Below the pieces are notes generated by a model, which made no database searches, had not been told where the DNA came from, and was given only the letters and a program-made list of their open reading frames with translations. Below are positions 25,201 to 38,330 of a stretch of 64,000 bases of DNA, piece after piece. Numbering within the stretch: the first letter of the stretch is position 1; each line of letters opens with the position of its first letter. The position numbers and the translations under genes are program-made. The stretch is taken from positions 377,001 through 441,000 of the forward strand of contig JAMWET010005076.1 in the NCBI GenBank assembly GCA_024036415.1. Direction: 5' to 3'. The DNA comes from Prochilodus magdalenae. Lineage: Eukaryota; Chordata; Actinopteri; Characiformes; Prochilodontidae.

Positions 25201-27543
25201 AATTATGTTTATTATTAATCATGCTTGCTTGTATCCCTATGTATGTTTTATTTTGCATATATAATACATACACAGAAACTGCATAATTACCCACACTCAT
25301 TGTCAAAAGAATAGTTGCACCCAGAAGGAAGTGTTCCACCAAGACTAAAGTGGGAATCGTCACTGAAGATGATCCGCTGCCATTCTGAGTCACTTCATGA
25401 CAGTCTGGCATGCAACCAATTCAGTCTTTGGTGACGGTGACGTGGCGTTAAGGACAGTCATTAATCGTCCGCATGCATGTAGTTCTACGTTGTGCAGTCA
25501 TCTACCAAGATGACTTATAGGGGGGAATCCCTGCTCACTGAACGTCTGCACTCTTGGCTGTTGGGTCAGTCAGGTACAGCGATAAGGCTTACATCACATA
25601 TGCAGCCAAGCATGAAGCTTGTGTCATTTACTTGTCTTACAATGTCAGACCTACTCACCAAGTTTCATTCCTGTGGGTTGATTCCTTCTGGGTGCAGCTA
25701 TGTTTTGCTGAATGTTTTTTTTTTTTTTTTTTCCAAATAACTGCTTTTATGATTCCACAGAAAACAACAAACCGCCTACAGCGGTTTAGCCCAGCCCATT
25801 CACACTGAAGTTATAAGAAGCATTGAAGCACGGAATGCCTGCTGAATGACGCAGGATGCAGGATAGCCAATCATTTACATGTGTCAGTCCTAAAGGCTCA
25901 GCCTGTTTAATTCTAAGGGACAAAAAGAGAAAATGGTTGGTCATGTAAAATGAGTGATGAAATCAGTCCCAACAAACCTCAACAACAAAATGCATATTTC
26001 AATAAAAATCAGCTGGAAAATAAGGACAATTAAATGCTACATTACAATTAAGGGGCAGATTTAACACACTGAGGCATGCATATTATGCTACAACATTGGT
26101 TGGTTTAAGTGTAGTAGCCATATTAAATACAGTGGAAGTGCACCTTCTCACATCATAAATGGAGATCGGATCAATACTTTGGCTCACTGCCAGCTGCATA
26201 TTTACAGCAAATATTTTGGTCCCAATTCGGATTATAGCCGGCTCAAACCATGCATCCCCTGTGATGTAAAATGTGTGTACTGGAACACCCTTTAACAGAT
26301 ACTGAATAATAAGCCCCAAGATTAATAGCATGTTATTTTCAAAGTGAGGGTGGCAAATGCCAAATGCATGTTTCACAATTTCTGTTGTTTTTATAAAAGA
26401 AATGTATTAATATATATAAATATATATTTTTTTAAGTAAATGGAGGATGGTCAGAGTGGAGCCCGTGGGAGCTCTGCTCCGTCACATGTGAAAGCGGAAC
26501 CAAAATCAGGAAAAGGGAATGCAACAACCCTCCTCCCGTATGCGGTGGCTCCTGCTTTGGCGACAGTGAAGAAAGTGTACCATGTGACACTAAGGTCACC
26601 TGTCCAAGTAAACCAACTTTTTTTCTCAATGGCAATATTTTATCAGCATCTTACTCCAGCATTCTCTATCTGTGGCATCTGTAGTGAAGGTGTGGAGCTC
26701 AGGAGCTCGGTGACCCTCTAAATTACCCCCTGGACCCCCTGGATGTCTCCAAATCTTCTATAGCCAACATACAAACAATCACCATATACCATGGCACAGG
26801 CTACTGTAAATCTGAAATGTGAAAACTTGCCTAAGTTCCTAAGTGGATAGCGGGAAAGAGTAAATTGTAACTCATTTCTTAAGCCAAAGAGAAAGAAAGG
26901 ATGTGTAAAAAGAGGTGTAGGATTTCAATTATTGTGTGAAAGAGTGCAAACAGGGAGAAATGTTAAGCCAAAAAAAATTCTGCCATTAAATGTAGCATCA
27001 CTCCCACTATGGGGAGCGAGTGAGCAGCCAGCTAACAATGACATGGCCAGTCAACCAATCAATCAGACAGAGTATGGAAGTAAAAGAACTTAAGTATAGA
27101 CTTAAAGAAAGGAACTGGCCTACCCCCTTATGGATCCTGGATGAAGAGAGAAAGACAGTGCTAATAAGAAAAGGAGTTTGGAACATCTATTAGATGTTCT
27201 GACAGGAGTAGAACCAGCCCATAGGTTCTCTGTTAAAGTGAGAGATAGAGTTCATGCCAGAAGCTGGCAGCTCTACTGTGCTCATTCAGTCATGCCGGCT
27301 GATGAACAATAGAAGGCAAGACAGGAGACCCACCCTGGAGACAAAGCTGTGGTGACTCTAGCAGCTGGTAGCTAGCAGGGTTCCCATGTGGTCACTCAGG
27401 TGAAACATTGCTCCCGGGGCCCAACCAGGAGAGAACAAGAGAGTGTGGAGAGCGCAGGAGAGAAAGAATGAGAGAGGCTGATTAGGAGGACGAGAATTTT
27501 TAAATGTTCAAGGTTATCCATCAGGATCAATCAGCTCATAGAG

Positions 27544-27600
<57 letters not shown>

Positions 27601-30600
27601 TCCTTAGAATAGAGCAGAAAACCCAGTGACCCAAGACCATCGTATAACAGAAGCCAACAAGCAGTTCTTACAAAGTACCAGGAAACCTGCACGGGCGAAA
27701 TCACTGGCCATAGTAACCAACCACGTACTACAGATGCAGCAGACAGAGGTCACTGTACTCCGGTAATAGCACTGCGTCTTGTAACAGATTGTGATTTCAT
27801 CCCCAGCTCATGGAGGCTGGTCTTCATGGGGTAACTGGGGTCCCTGTCTGGGGACCTGTCAACAACAGGGCTTCCAGCCTCCTGTTCAACTACGACGTAG
27901 GACCTGTACGAACCCTCCGCCTTCTACAATGCCCAAAGGCAACGACTGCCCAGGTTCCAACACAGACAGCAAACACTGTGAAGGATTACCGTTCTGTGCA
28001 GGTAACACTTTTGCCAAGAGTCCAAACTCATTACAGTTCATATGCACCAGATACAGCATTCTATATATGTCCTATGTCTTCGTGGATTTGGTGATTTTTT
28101 CAAATTAGCAGAAGCTGGAAACATTCTTAACTTTCTCTGTTCTGATTTTGTTTTAGGAGCTTGGTATTTGTGACATAGTGCAACTGGCGTTTTAAACTCA
28201 AAAATACCAAAATGGAGATTCAAGCTTTTTATTAGGGCAGAGACAATAATATTCCGATACCATTATGTCCTACACCATATTGTTCTATTGTGCGTGAGAA
28301 GACTACAGGGCCAAAACCATGTGGAAAACCATTGCTAATAGTGGGTTTAGCTAAACTGTGGGTTTGGCTACATCAGCCATACACCTTGCTACCAAGTGCA
28401 TAACGTTGTGTCATTTTCATAGTCAAACAGCTGAATAGGTTGTACCAATGGTCTCAGTGACTTTAAAGGGGGCACTTTTATAGCAAGCCATGCTTACAGC
28501 AAGTCCATTCATCAAATTCAAACCTACAGCCTTCCCTGTGCACTAGGTGCAGCAAATGTGAAGCATGTAGGAGCTACAACAGCTCATGGCAAACTCTACC
28601 TACAAGTTCCAAGTTGTCTCTGGAAGCAATGTCAGCAGTAGATCTCTACCTGCCAAAATGTCTGACGTTTGGATGAGGTGGGAATGACCTCCTGAGACCC
28701 GGACTTGCTTGGTGTGCAATTTTAATTTCTCCTAGCTATTTGTGATCGGTAGGACCTAACAAGTGTAAAAACTCAACATTGTCTGTGTAAAGGAAGTTGT
28801 TTTGGCAGAAACCAGTGTCCTCAAATGAGGCCAAAGGGTCAACGTTTTAAAAAGCATCATGGTGCAGAGAAGCAGAAATGTAATGTCCTCTTATGAGGAC
28901 GCTGGGGTCTCAGGAGGTTAATGGTGTGGGGCTATCTGTCACAGTTTGCTTTATTTGAAGTAAAAAGCTGTAGAGAGAAATAACAGAACTGAAAGTAGCT
29001 GATGTATAAAGCATAATAGGTGGAACCCAAAGGTGCTTGTTAGTTGGGTATAAGCTGATATGGAGAACTTAGGTGCAGATAAAGATTGATTCATTGGTCA
29101 TTACACAACTGATTGGAACTGAGATGCGGCCTTGTGCCTAGAACTACGGCTGATATGGTTATTGTTTAGTTGGATTACTCATCATTAGAGAAAAAGGATA
29201 AGAGAATAAAGGTGTTTTATTTGAATTGAATTGAATTGAATTGAATGGCTTATCTTCTGGAAAAAAGGGGAGATGCCTAAACCTGGAAAACTGGGAATGA
29301 GGCAGTCATGCAAAGCAGTCACGAGAATCTTCTGAAAATGGTAGTTTCGCATTGGTTGCCTAAAGTGTACAAATAATTTGTGTTAAAATAAAATGGGATC
29401 TAACTGGAGGAGAAAGGTTTAAATGGGAAAGGTGAGTGAGGAGCCAGGTGAAGACCTTGTGACCAATTCAGATGGATACCTGTATTATTTGTGAAGTCTT
29501 AATCTTTAATCTTAATTTAAAGTTCATGACTTTGATATTTAAGCAGTCTGCTTGAGGGAACACCACACCCAGTAGTTTCAGTGATGAGAATTTTTAATTC
29601 TAGAGTTTAATTAAAGAGCACACAGTGGCATTTTAGACAATTGTGTGCTTCTATCTTGGGGCCCTTTTTGGGGAAGGCCCTTTTCCTTTCTTTTGTAGAA
29701 GACGAACCTGCGCTGACTCAGAGTAAAGCTTGTCCATGTTGTGCTGCTCCTAGTGGATGGAAACTGGGGTGCTTGGTCAGCCCCTTCAGCGTGCTCCGTC
29801 ACCTGTGGAGTGGGACAGCAGATGAAGACTCGAAAATGTGACAGTCCTGCACCCAAATATGGCGGCCAGCAGTGCCAAGGGGACACCAACAAACCTAGTC
29901 TCTGCATTACTGATACGAGCTGCCCATGTGAGACACATTTATCAGGATGATTATTTGTTTGCATTCAACATCAGTAAAGAAAAACATAAAACAACAACAT
30001 CGCTTCTCCCTTTTTCAGCTGACGGTCACTGGAGTGAGTGGGGGGAGTGGACTAATTGTAAGTCACCCAATGAAAGAACCATTAACTGTAAAACCAGACA
30101 GGGAACTCGGAGGAGAGAACGAGAATGCCTGGGTAGGGACCATGGTGGGGAGTACTGTCCTGGAGAAGGTGTGGACCACAGAATCTGCTATGACATTGAA
30201 GAGTGCGAATGTAAGTACCTCCATAAATTCAGCTCACACATCAGACGCAGTATAAATGGCACGGTACAAGATCATGTAAGCACACTAGGAACGGCTGAAA
30301 GTGCTTCTCTCTTTCTGTAAGACCACTAGTGGAACTAGATTGAACAAATATAATCAAATCAGTTATGATTTCCCCCCAGACTGAATTAATACCCATTATC
30401 TGAGTATCTATGACACAGAAACTCTGTGTTGAGCTGCTAGCGGGCAATGAGGACTGAAAGGTAAGGAGTGAGAACTAGAGCTACACGAAACATCGTTTCT
30501 ATATCGTCATCACAATGTGCACATGAGCAATACTCACATCACAGGACGTGTAATATCTAGTAAGGCCAATTAATTAAAACATGTGGTGCTGCAACTTCTG

Positions 30601-33600
30601 GACTCTTGATTAAGGGTTTTCGGATACACAGAGACGAGTAGTCTCGGCGCTGTGTGTTTGGTGTTCACTGAAACCAAATAGAGCGTTAAAGTTCCAAAAA
30701 AATGACTCACACTCATAAGAGTGTTAAAAAGTAATTTCTCAGCTTTATTATTACAAACCGGATTCCAAAAAAGTTGGGACACTAAACAAATTGTGAATAA
30801 AAACTGAATGCAATGATGTAGAGATGGCAAATGTCAATATTTTATTAATAATAGAACATAGATGACAGATCAAAAGTTTAAACTGAGAGAATGTATCATT
30901 TTAAAGGAGAAATATGTTGATTCAAAATTTCACAGTGTCAACAAATCCCAAAAAAGTTGGGACAAGTAGCAATAAGTGGCTGGAAAAAGGAAATTGAGCA
31001 TATAACGAACAGCCGGAAGACCAATTAACACTAATTAGGTCAATTATGACAACATGACTGGGTATAAAAAGAGCTTCTCAGAGTGTCAGTGTCTCTCTGA
31101 AGCCAAGATGGTAAGAGGATCACCAATTCCACCATTGTTGCGCAGCAACAGCAATACCAGAATGGTGTTACCCAGCGTAAAATAGCAAAGACTTTTAAGT
31201 TATCATCAACCGTGCATAACATCATCAAAAGATTTAAAGAATCTGGAACAATCGCTGTGCGTAAGGGTCAAGGCCGTAAAACTCTACTGGATGCTCGTGA
31301 TCTCCGGGCCCTTAAACGTCACTGCACCTCAAACAGGAATGCCACTGTCAAGGAAATCACAGAATGGGCTCAGGAATACTTCCAGAAAGCATTGTCAGTG
31401 AACACAATCCACCATGCCATCTGCCGTTGCCAGCTAAAACTCTACAGTGCAAAGAGGAAGCCATTTCTAAGCAAGCTCCACAAGCTCAGACGTTTGCACT
31501 GGGCCAGGGGTCTTTTAAAATGCCCAAGTGTGTGGCAAAATGGAAGACTGTTCTGTGGTCAGATGAGTCACGATTTGAAGTTCTTTATGGAACACTGGGA
31601 CGCCATGTCATCCGGAGGGGACCAGAGAGGACAAGGATAACCCAAGTTGTTATCAACGCTCCGTTCAGAAGCCTGCATCACTGATGGTATGGGGTTGCAT
31701 GAGTGCTTGTGGCATGGGCAGCTTGCATGTCTGGAAAGGCACCATTAATGCAGAGAACTATGTTCAGGTTCTAGAACAACATATGCTCCCATCTAGACGT
31801 CATCTCTTTCAGGGAAGACCCTGCATTTTTCAACAAGATAATGCCAGACCACATTCTGCAGCAATCACAACATCATGGCTACGTAGGAGAAGGATCCGGG
31901 TACTGAAATGGCCAGCCTGCAGTCCAGATCTTTCACCTATAGAGAACATTTGGCGCATCATAAAGAGGAAGGTGCGACAAAGAAGGCCCAAGACGATTGA
32001 ACAGTTAGAGGCCTGTATTAGACACGAATTGGAGAGCATTCCTATTTCTAAACTGGTCTCCTCTGTCCCCAGACGTCTGTTGAGTGTTGTAAGAAGAAGG
32101 GGGGATGCCACACAGTGGTAAAAATGGCCTTGTCCCAACTTTTTTGGGATTTGTTGACGCCATGAAATTTGAAACAACATATTTTTCCCTTAAAATGATA
32201 CATTCTCTCAGTTTAAACTTTTGATCTGTGATTTGTGTTCTATTCTGAATAAAATATTAGATGTTGGCACCTCCACATCATTGCACTCAGTTTTTATTCA
32301 CAATTTGTTTAGTGTCCCAACTTTTTTGAAATCCGGTATTGTATTATTTTTTTTTTTGCAAAATATTTTTATTGGAATGAATACAATACAATAGTTTAAA
32401 TTACAAAAAATACAATTAGCCTATTCCACTTTTACATTTATATACACGGTCACATAACCACACATAAAATAATAATAATAATAATTATCATGATACACCA
32501 TTCTGCTAAGGATGCAGAAAAAACTATTTAAATCACAGGTTACCGTGTAAGAACATTGAACACCCCCCACCCCCCCGCCCGTGCCCACTCAGCTCTCCAT
32601 GCCCAACACACATATTACTGACTATTAATACAAATAGAAAAAATAAAAAAAAGGAAACCAAAAACAAGCACACATTCAGTTGGGTAGAACCTCTAAATTA
32701 GTGAAATAAGAAATAAAGGGCTGCCATTTATAAAAAAATTTGTCTGTACATCCTCTCAACGTGTATTTAATTTTTTCCAATTTTAAAAAAAACATGATGT
32801 CTTTAAGCCACCTGGAAATTGAAGGACATTTAGCGGACTTCCAGTGCAACAATAAAGAACGTCTTGCTAGTAGTGATGAGAAGGCTATAATGTCTTGTTG
32901 TGTAGATGTAAGTGCTAGTAAGGGATCTGAAATACCAAATATGGCGGTCAGAGGACAAGGTTGTAGATTTACCCCAAGAACAGTGGACATAGTAGTAAAA
33001 TAACCTTCCCAGAAACTGTTCAGCTCGGGACAAAGAAAAAACATGTGGCTAAGGTGACAAGGGGAGCCATGGCACTTATCACATTTGTCTTCAACTTCCG
33101 GATACAGTATAGATAGTCTAGACTTAGAAAAATGAACTCTGTGTAAGACCTTAAACTGGATAAGTCCTAGACGGGCACAGGAGGTGGTAGATCGAATCCT
33201 TTCTATGGCCTGTTCCCAGGAGTCCTCATTTATTTGTATTCCCAATTCACCCTCCCATGCACACTTAAGTTTAGCATTAGAATGATTGCTAAACGCCAAG
33301 ATGATGTCGTACAGCTTTGAAATAATTCCTCTGTGATGAGGAACAAATGAAAGCATGGTTTCCCACCTCTGTTCCGGAGGTAAAGAGGGGAAATCAGGGA
33401 AACACTTAGTGACAAAACTACGAGCTTGAAAATAGCGAAATAGATGAGTAACAGGGAGATCATAACGGGATGACAAATTGGTAAAATTATCAAATACACC
33501 ATCTACATATAAATGTTTGAATTGAGTAATACCCTTGTCATACCACACTGAAAATGTTTGGTCTGAGAGTGACGGAGGAAATAAATGATTGTTATTCAAA

Positions 33601-36600
33601 GGACTCAAGGGAGAGGCAGCTACAAATTTAAAATGCCGTCTAAATTGGTACCAGATCTTAAGTGTGTTAAGAACCACTTGATTATCCGTATACAGAGATG
33701 GTCTTGTAGGTAAGGAGGAATAAAGTAGAGCAGATATAGAAGACCCCCTACAGGATGATAACTCCAATTTACACCAAGAGGATCCAGGAGATCTCAACCA
33801 ATAGCAAAGTTTGTGGATGTGAGCAGCCCAATAGTAAATTCGAAAATTAGGTAATGCAAGTCCTCCATTAAATCTGCATCTTTGCAGTAAAGTTTTGCGA
33901 ACCCTAGGTGGTTTCCCACCCCAAATAAAGGAACAAATGATCTTGTCCAGTGAATCAAAAAAATGCTTTGGCAAAAAAATAGGAACTGACTGGAATAAAA
34001 ATAGAAATTTTGGTAAAATATTCATTTTAACCGCATTAATCTTGCCAATTAATGAAAGCGGAAGGTTACCCCATCTTCGAATATCAGATGTAATCTTTGA
34101 GATAAGGGGAGTGAAATTAGCGGCTGCAAGGCTGGACAAAGAGCGAGTCACGTTAATACCCAAATATTTAAACCCAGATGGACTAAACTGAAATGGTAAA
34201 TCTGACTGCTGAAGATGACGTGCTGCAATATTGATGGGAAAAAACTCACTTTTCCCCAAATTTAATTTATAACCAGAAAAGGTGCTGAAGTTCTCCAGAA
34301 TACCCAAAACAGCAGGGATAGTAAGTGTGGGATCCGTTATATATAATAACAAATCATCTGCATACAGTGATAATTTATATTCAATCCCATTACGAATGAT
34401 TCCTTTGAATAAGGGGGAAGATTTTAATGTAATAGATAGAGGCTCAATAGCAATAGTAAAAAGCGAAGCTGACAACGGACAACCTTGGCGCGTTCCACGT
34501 CCAAGAGCAAAATAATCAGAGTAAACATCGTTAGTGTGGACACTGGCCATAGGGGACGAATAGAGGAGGCGAATCCAAGAAATAAATTTGTCACCAAATC
34601 CGAATTTCTTTAAGACCGCAAACAGGTACTCCCACTCTACTCTATCGAAGGCCTTTTCAGCATCCAAAGAGATGACAAGTTCAGGAAGTTTAGTCGAATC
34701 TTTTGAATAAATTATATTGAAAAGTGTACGGGTATTAAAAAACAATTGACGACCCTTTATGAAGCCATTTTGCTCTTCAGATATAATATGAGGAAGCACA
34801 TTCTCTAGACGGGATGCAATTACCTTAGCCAACACCTTTACATCAGCATTGAGCAGAGATAATGGTCTGTAGGAAGCGCAGGAGGTTGGGTCTTTATCCC
34901 TTTTAAGAAGTAGAGCAATAGTGGCTTGCGTCAAGGATGGTGGCAAAGAGCCACGTTCTAAGGATTCATTGAATACGGATAAAAGTAGTGGAGCCAATTT
35001 ACCAATAAATGTTTTGAAAAATTCAATCGGAAACCCGTCAGGGCCTGGGGCTTTGTTGGATTGCATAGCTTTAATTGCATTTGACACTTCTTCAAGAGAG
35101 AGTGGGGAGTCCAATTGCCTGGCAGTATTAGTATCGATGACAGGATTTGAAAGGTGCCGAAGAAATTCGTTCATTTTAGTTTTATTTGTAGGACATTCAG
35201 ACTTATATAATGAAGAATAAAATGATTTAAAAGTAGCATTAATTTCCAAGGGATCTGTAGTAATAATGTCATGAGCGTTTTTAATACTAGGTATCAAACG
35301 GGAAGTGGCCTGTCGTCGTAGCTGATGTGCCAGTAAACGTCCCGCCTTGTCGCCATGTTCATAATATGAGCCACGACTGCATAATAGTAAGCGTTCTGCC
35401 TCTTTAGTAGAGATGAGATCAAATTCTGCTTGCAAATCAATACGCTGCTTAAGTAGTTCCGGAGAAGGATTCAGGGCATATCTTTGATCAATGTTACTAA
35501 CCGCAGATTTAAGTTCATTAAGCCGAGTATTAATCTTTTTATTAGAATGAACAGTGTAAGAAATAATTTGACCTCTCAGGTAGCATTTAAGTGTCTCCCA
35601 CACCAATGAATATGAAGAGGAGTCATTTAAATTAAAAGACAAGAACTCAACAATGGAACGTGAAATGAATTCACAAAATTCTTTGTCTGCTAAAAGAAGA
35701 GAGTTGAATCTCCAACGTGGTGGGCTACGTTTATGAGTAGAAAGTTGAATATCTAATAATAAGGGTGAATGGTCAGAAATTACAATGCCTAAATAGTCAG
35801 AGGAATTTACACAAGAGTTAAGTGTACTGTCAATAAAAAAGTAGTCAATCCTAGAATAAGAATGGTGTACCTGGGAGAAGAAGGAAAATTTTTTGATAGA
35901 GGGGTTACGAGATCTCCATGGATCAACAAGACCATTTTGCTTCATAAAATCAGAAAAAGTATTTGACATAGCGGATTGAGTCAGATTGAGAGGGTTAGAC
36001 CGATCCAAGACTGGGTCAAAAACACAATTCAGATCCCCTCCGAGAATCAGCAGGTGAGTATTTAAAAATGGGATATTACTCAGCAATCTGTTAGCAAATT
36101 CGACATCATCAAAATTTGGGGCGTATACATTAACAAACAAAACCTTTTTTTGCATTAGGGTACCAGCAACAATGAGGTATCTGCCATTCCTATCAGCAAT
36201 AACATTAGTGGATGAAAACTGAACTTTTTTGTTAATTAAAATGGCAACTCCTCTAGCTTTTGAATTAAAATTGGAGTGGAAGACTTGACCCACCCAAGGG
36301 CAATATAACCTGCGGTGATCTTTAGTGCGAAGGTGAGTCTCCTGCAAAAATACTATATCAGAGTTTAAACGTTTCAAGTGTGTAAAAACCTTAGATCTCT
36401 TAACAGGGTTACCCATACCTCTGATATTCCAACTAATAAATCTAAGAGGTGTGCCTGACCCAGCAATGCTGGGATTAATACTGCCATTAACCATTTAAAT
36501 AAATAAATAAGAAAAAACAACAACAAATATGCAATTGGTCATAGAAAACCGAAGTGAGACACCCTCCCCCTACCTTACCCCCAAAAACGAATACACCCAA

Positions 36601-38295
36601 AGTCTCCATATAACCCCAAAACAACAGAGACAGCAGTGTTTCCCCTAACATAGCCAAAAGTTGTTCACAGTAAAGTTGAACAACACGGAGAGTACGCGAA
36701 GCAAAGTAAGAGAGAAAAAGAAAAGGAGAACACTCCTGCCGACCTCAACATCAATAAAGAGTATGCGCAAAGAAAACAAAACAAAAACAACAACAAAAAC
36801 TCACTTTCTGAATACTGTTTCACTTGAAGGAGAACATTCTAACAAAACAATTGAGATGACTGCTTTAGTGACACAAATCAAATTTCCCATAGATCAGCTG
36901 GAGAAAGTAAGGTACGTGAAAATACAACTTAATAATAGCAGGCCTTAAGTCCTACATCAATAGATGCAAAAGACATAAAATAATGTAGCGCTAATCTGAT
37001 CCAAAGTACAAAAATAAAAATATGGCATAATCTTGTTATATTTTAGTATACAGTGAGACCAAGGGAAAAACAAGTGCCCGCTATAAGTAAACAGCAGTGA
37101 CATTAACTTGTATAAAATCGAAAACCACTAAATACTGCTAATGTAAAGAATTCCAGTTAGTGCACACATTCTTAAGCAGTAACAGAACAGATCTGAAAAG
37201 CTATTACAGTTCACCTAGAAATCAAGCTTTTGACATAGTCGCTGGCTTCCTCCGCTGAGACGAAGTCCTTCTCGACACCGTTGTATGTGATGCGAAGTCG
37301 CGCTGGATGAATCAGACCGTATCGAGCACCGGCGATGCCACGAAGTTGGCGCCTGACCTCGTTGAACGCAGCCCGAGCCCGTGCAATCTTGGCAGTGTAA
37401 TCAGGGAAGACTGAAATGACCAAGTCTCTGACTTTAATCTGTCGTAGCTCTCTAGCGCGACGTAAAATGTCAACACAGTCACTGTGATAATGAAATCTGC
37501 ACACAATGGTACGTGGACGGACATCAGGCTTGGGCTTAGGTTGGAGGGTTCGGTGGGACCGGTCTAAAAGCGGCTCCTTTACCAGACCGAATGCCTCCTT
37601 AAGTAGGGCGGCCACAGCAGTAGTGGTACAGGTGTCCGGACCCTCTGGTACTCCTACTATCCTGATATTATTACGGCGTGACCTGGACTCCAAGTCTTCA
37701 CATTTATTTTCCAGCATGGCTACGTTAGCTGTGAGGCTCTGGATAGTAGTTTTCATCGCGGCGATGTCATCGGAGCATTCAGTGAGTGCGCGCTCCATCT
37801 CTCCGATCGTATCTTTTAGCTTAGACACGGTAGCATCGGTAGCAGCTTTATCATTCGCTAGCTGCGTCCTCACCGCCTGCAGGTCGAGCTTGATAGTAGA
37901 CAAAGCATCCCCGAGAGTATCCTGGAGTTCCTTTTTAAAAATATCAGCGATATCTTTTCTCAGCGAGGCCAGCACCTCGAGCTTAAGGGTTGCGATGTCA
38001 GGGTTAGCATGCGTCGAGGCGGCCTCGGCTGGGTCTGACGGCTCACGCGATACTGTGGTCACGGTTTGTGGACCAGGCCGCAGTTGGGTCTGAACAGTAT
38101 TGCGAGTTTTGGAGTTCTTTCCAGACATTTCGCGTAGTTCAGAGTTAGACTTCCAACAAAATAATTAGTGCGAAGTAAGTTAGGACTAAATATGTAGCCA
38201 AAAAGCGCAGATGAATTACAATTTTAATCGAACTCGGCAGGAGCTTCCAAACTCACGTCCTACTCCATTAATGCTCCCGAGCGCCCCCCGGTATT

Positions 38296-38330
<35 letters not shown>

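Larger units (their letters stand above)
32349..38289 (-). mobile_element. Full-length L1-clade (L1/Tx1-like) non-LTR retrotransposon
   Basis: 5.94 kb, minus strand: 5' end GGGGGGCGCTCGGGAGC at 38289, about 160-base 5' UTR, ORF1, 716-base spacer, ORF2, 3' UTR and a short A tail (T run at 32347-32357). It is flanked by the identical 14-base duplication GGTATTGTATTATT (32335-32348; 38290-38303). Perfect duplication and open ORFs point to a recent insertion. It is nested in the Tc1 element and antisense to cfp. Confidence 0.95.

Noticed and set aside
30241..30447. Short ORFs after cfp exon 7
   Set aside because: They run past the donor GTAAGT at 30211 or lie in intron sequence.
37506..38093. 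195-aa plus-strand ORF
   Set aside because: Antisense shadow of L1 ORF1.
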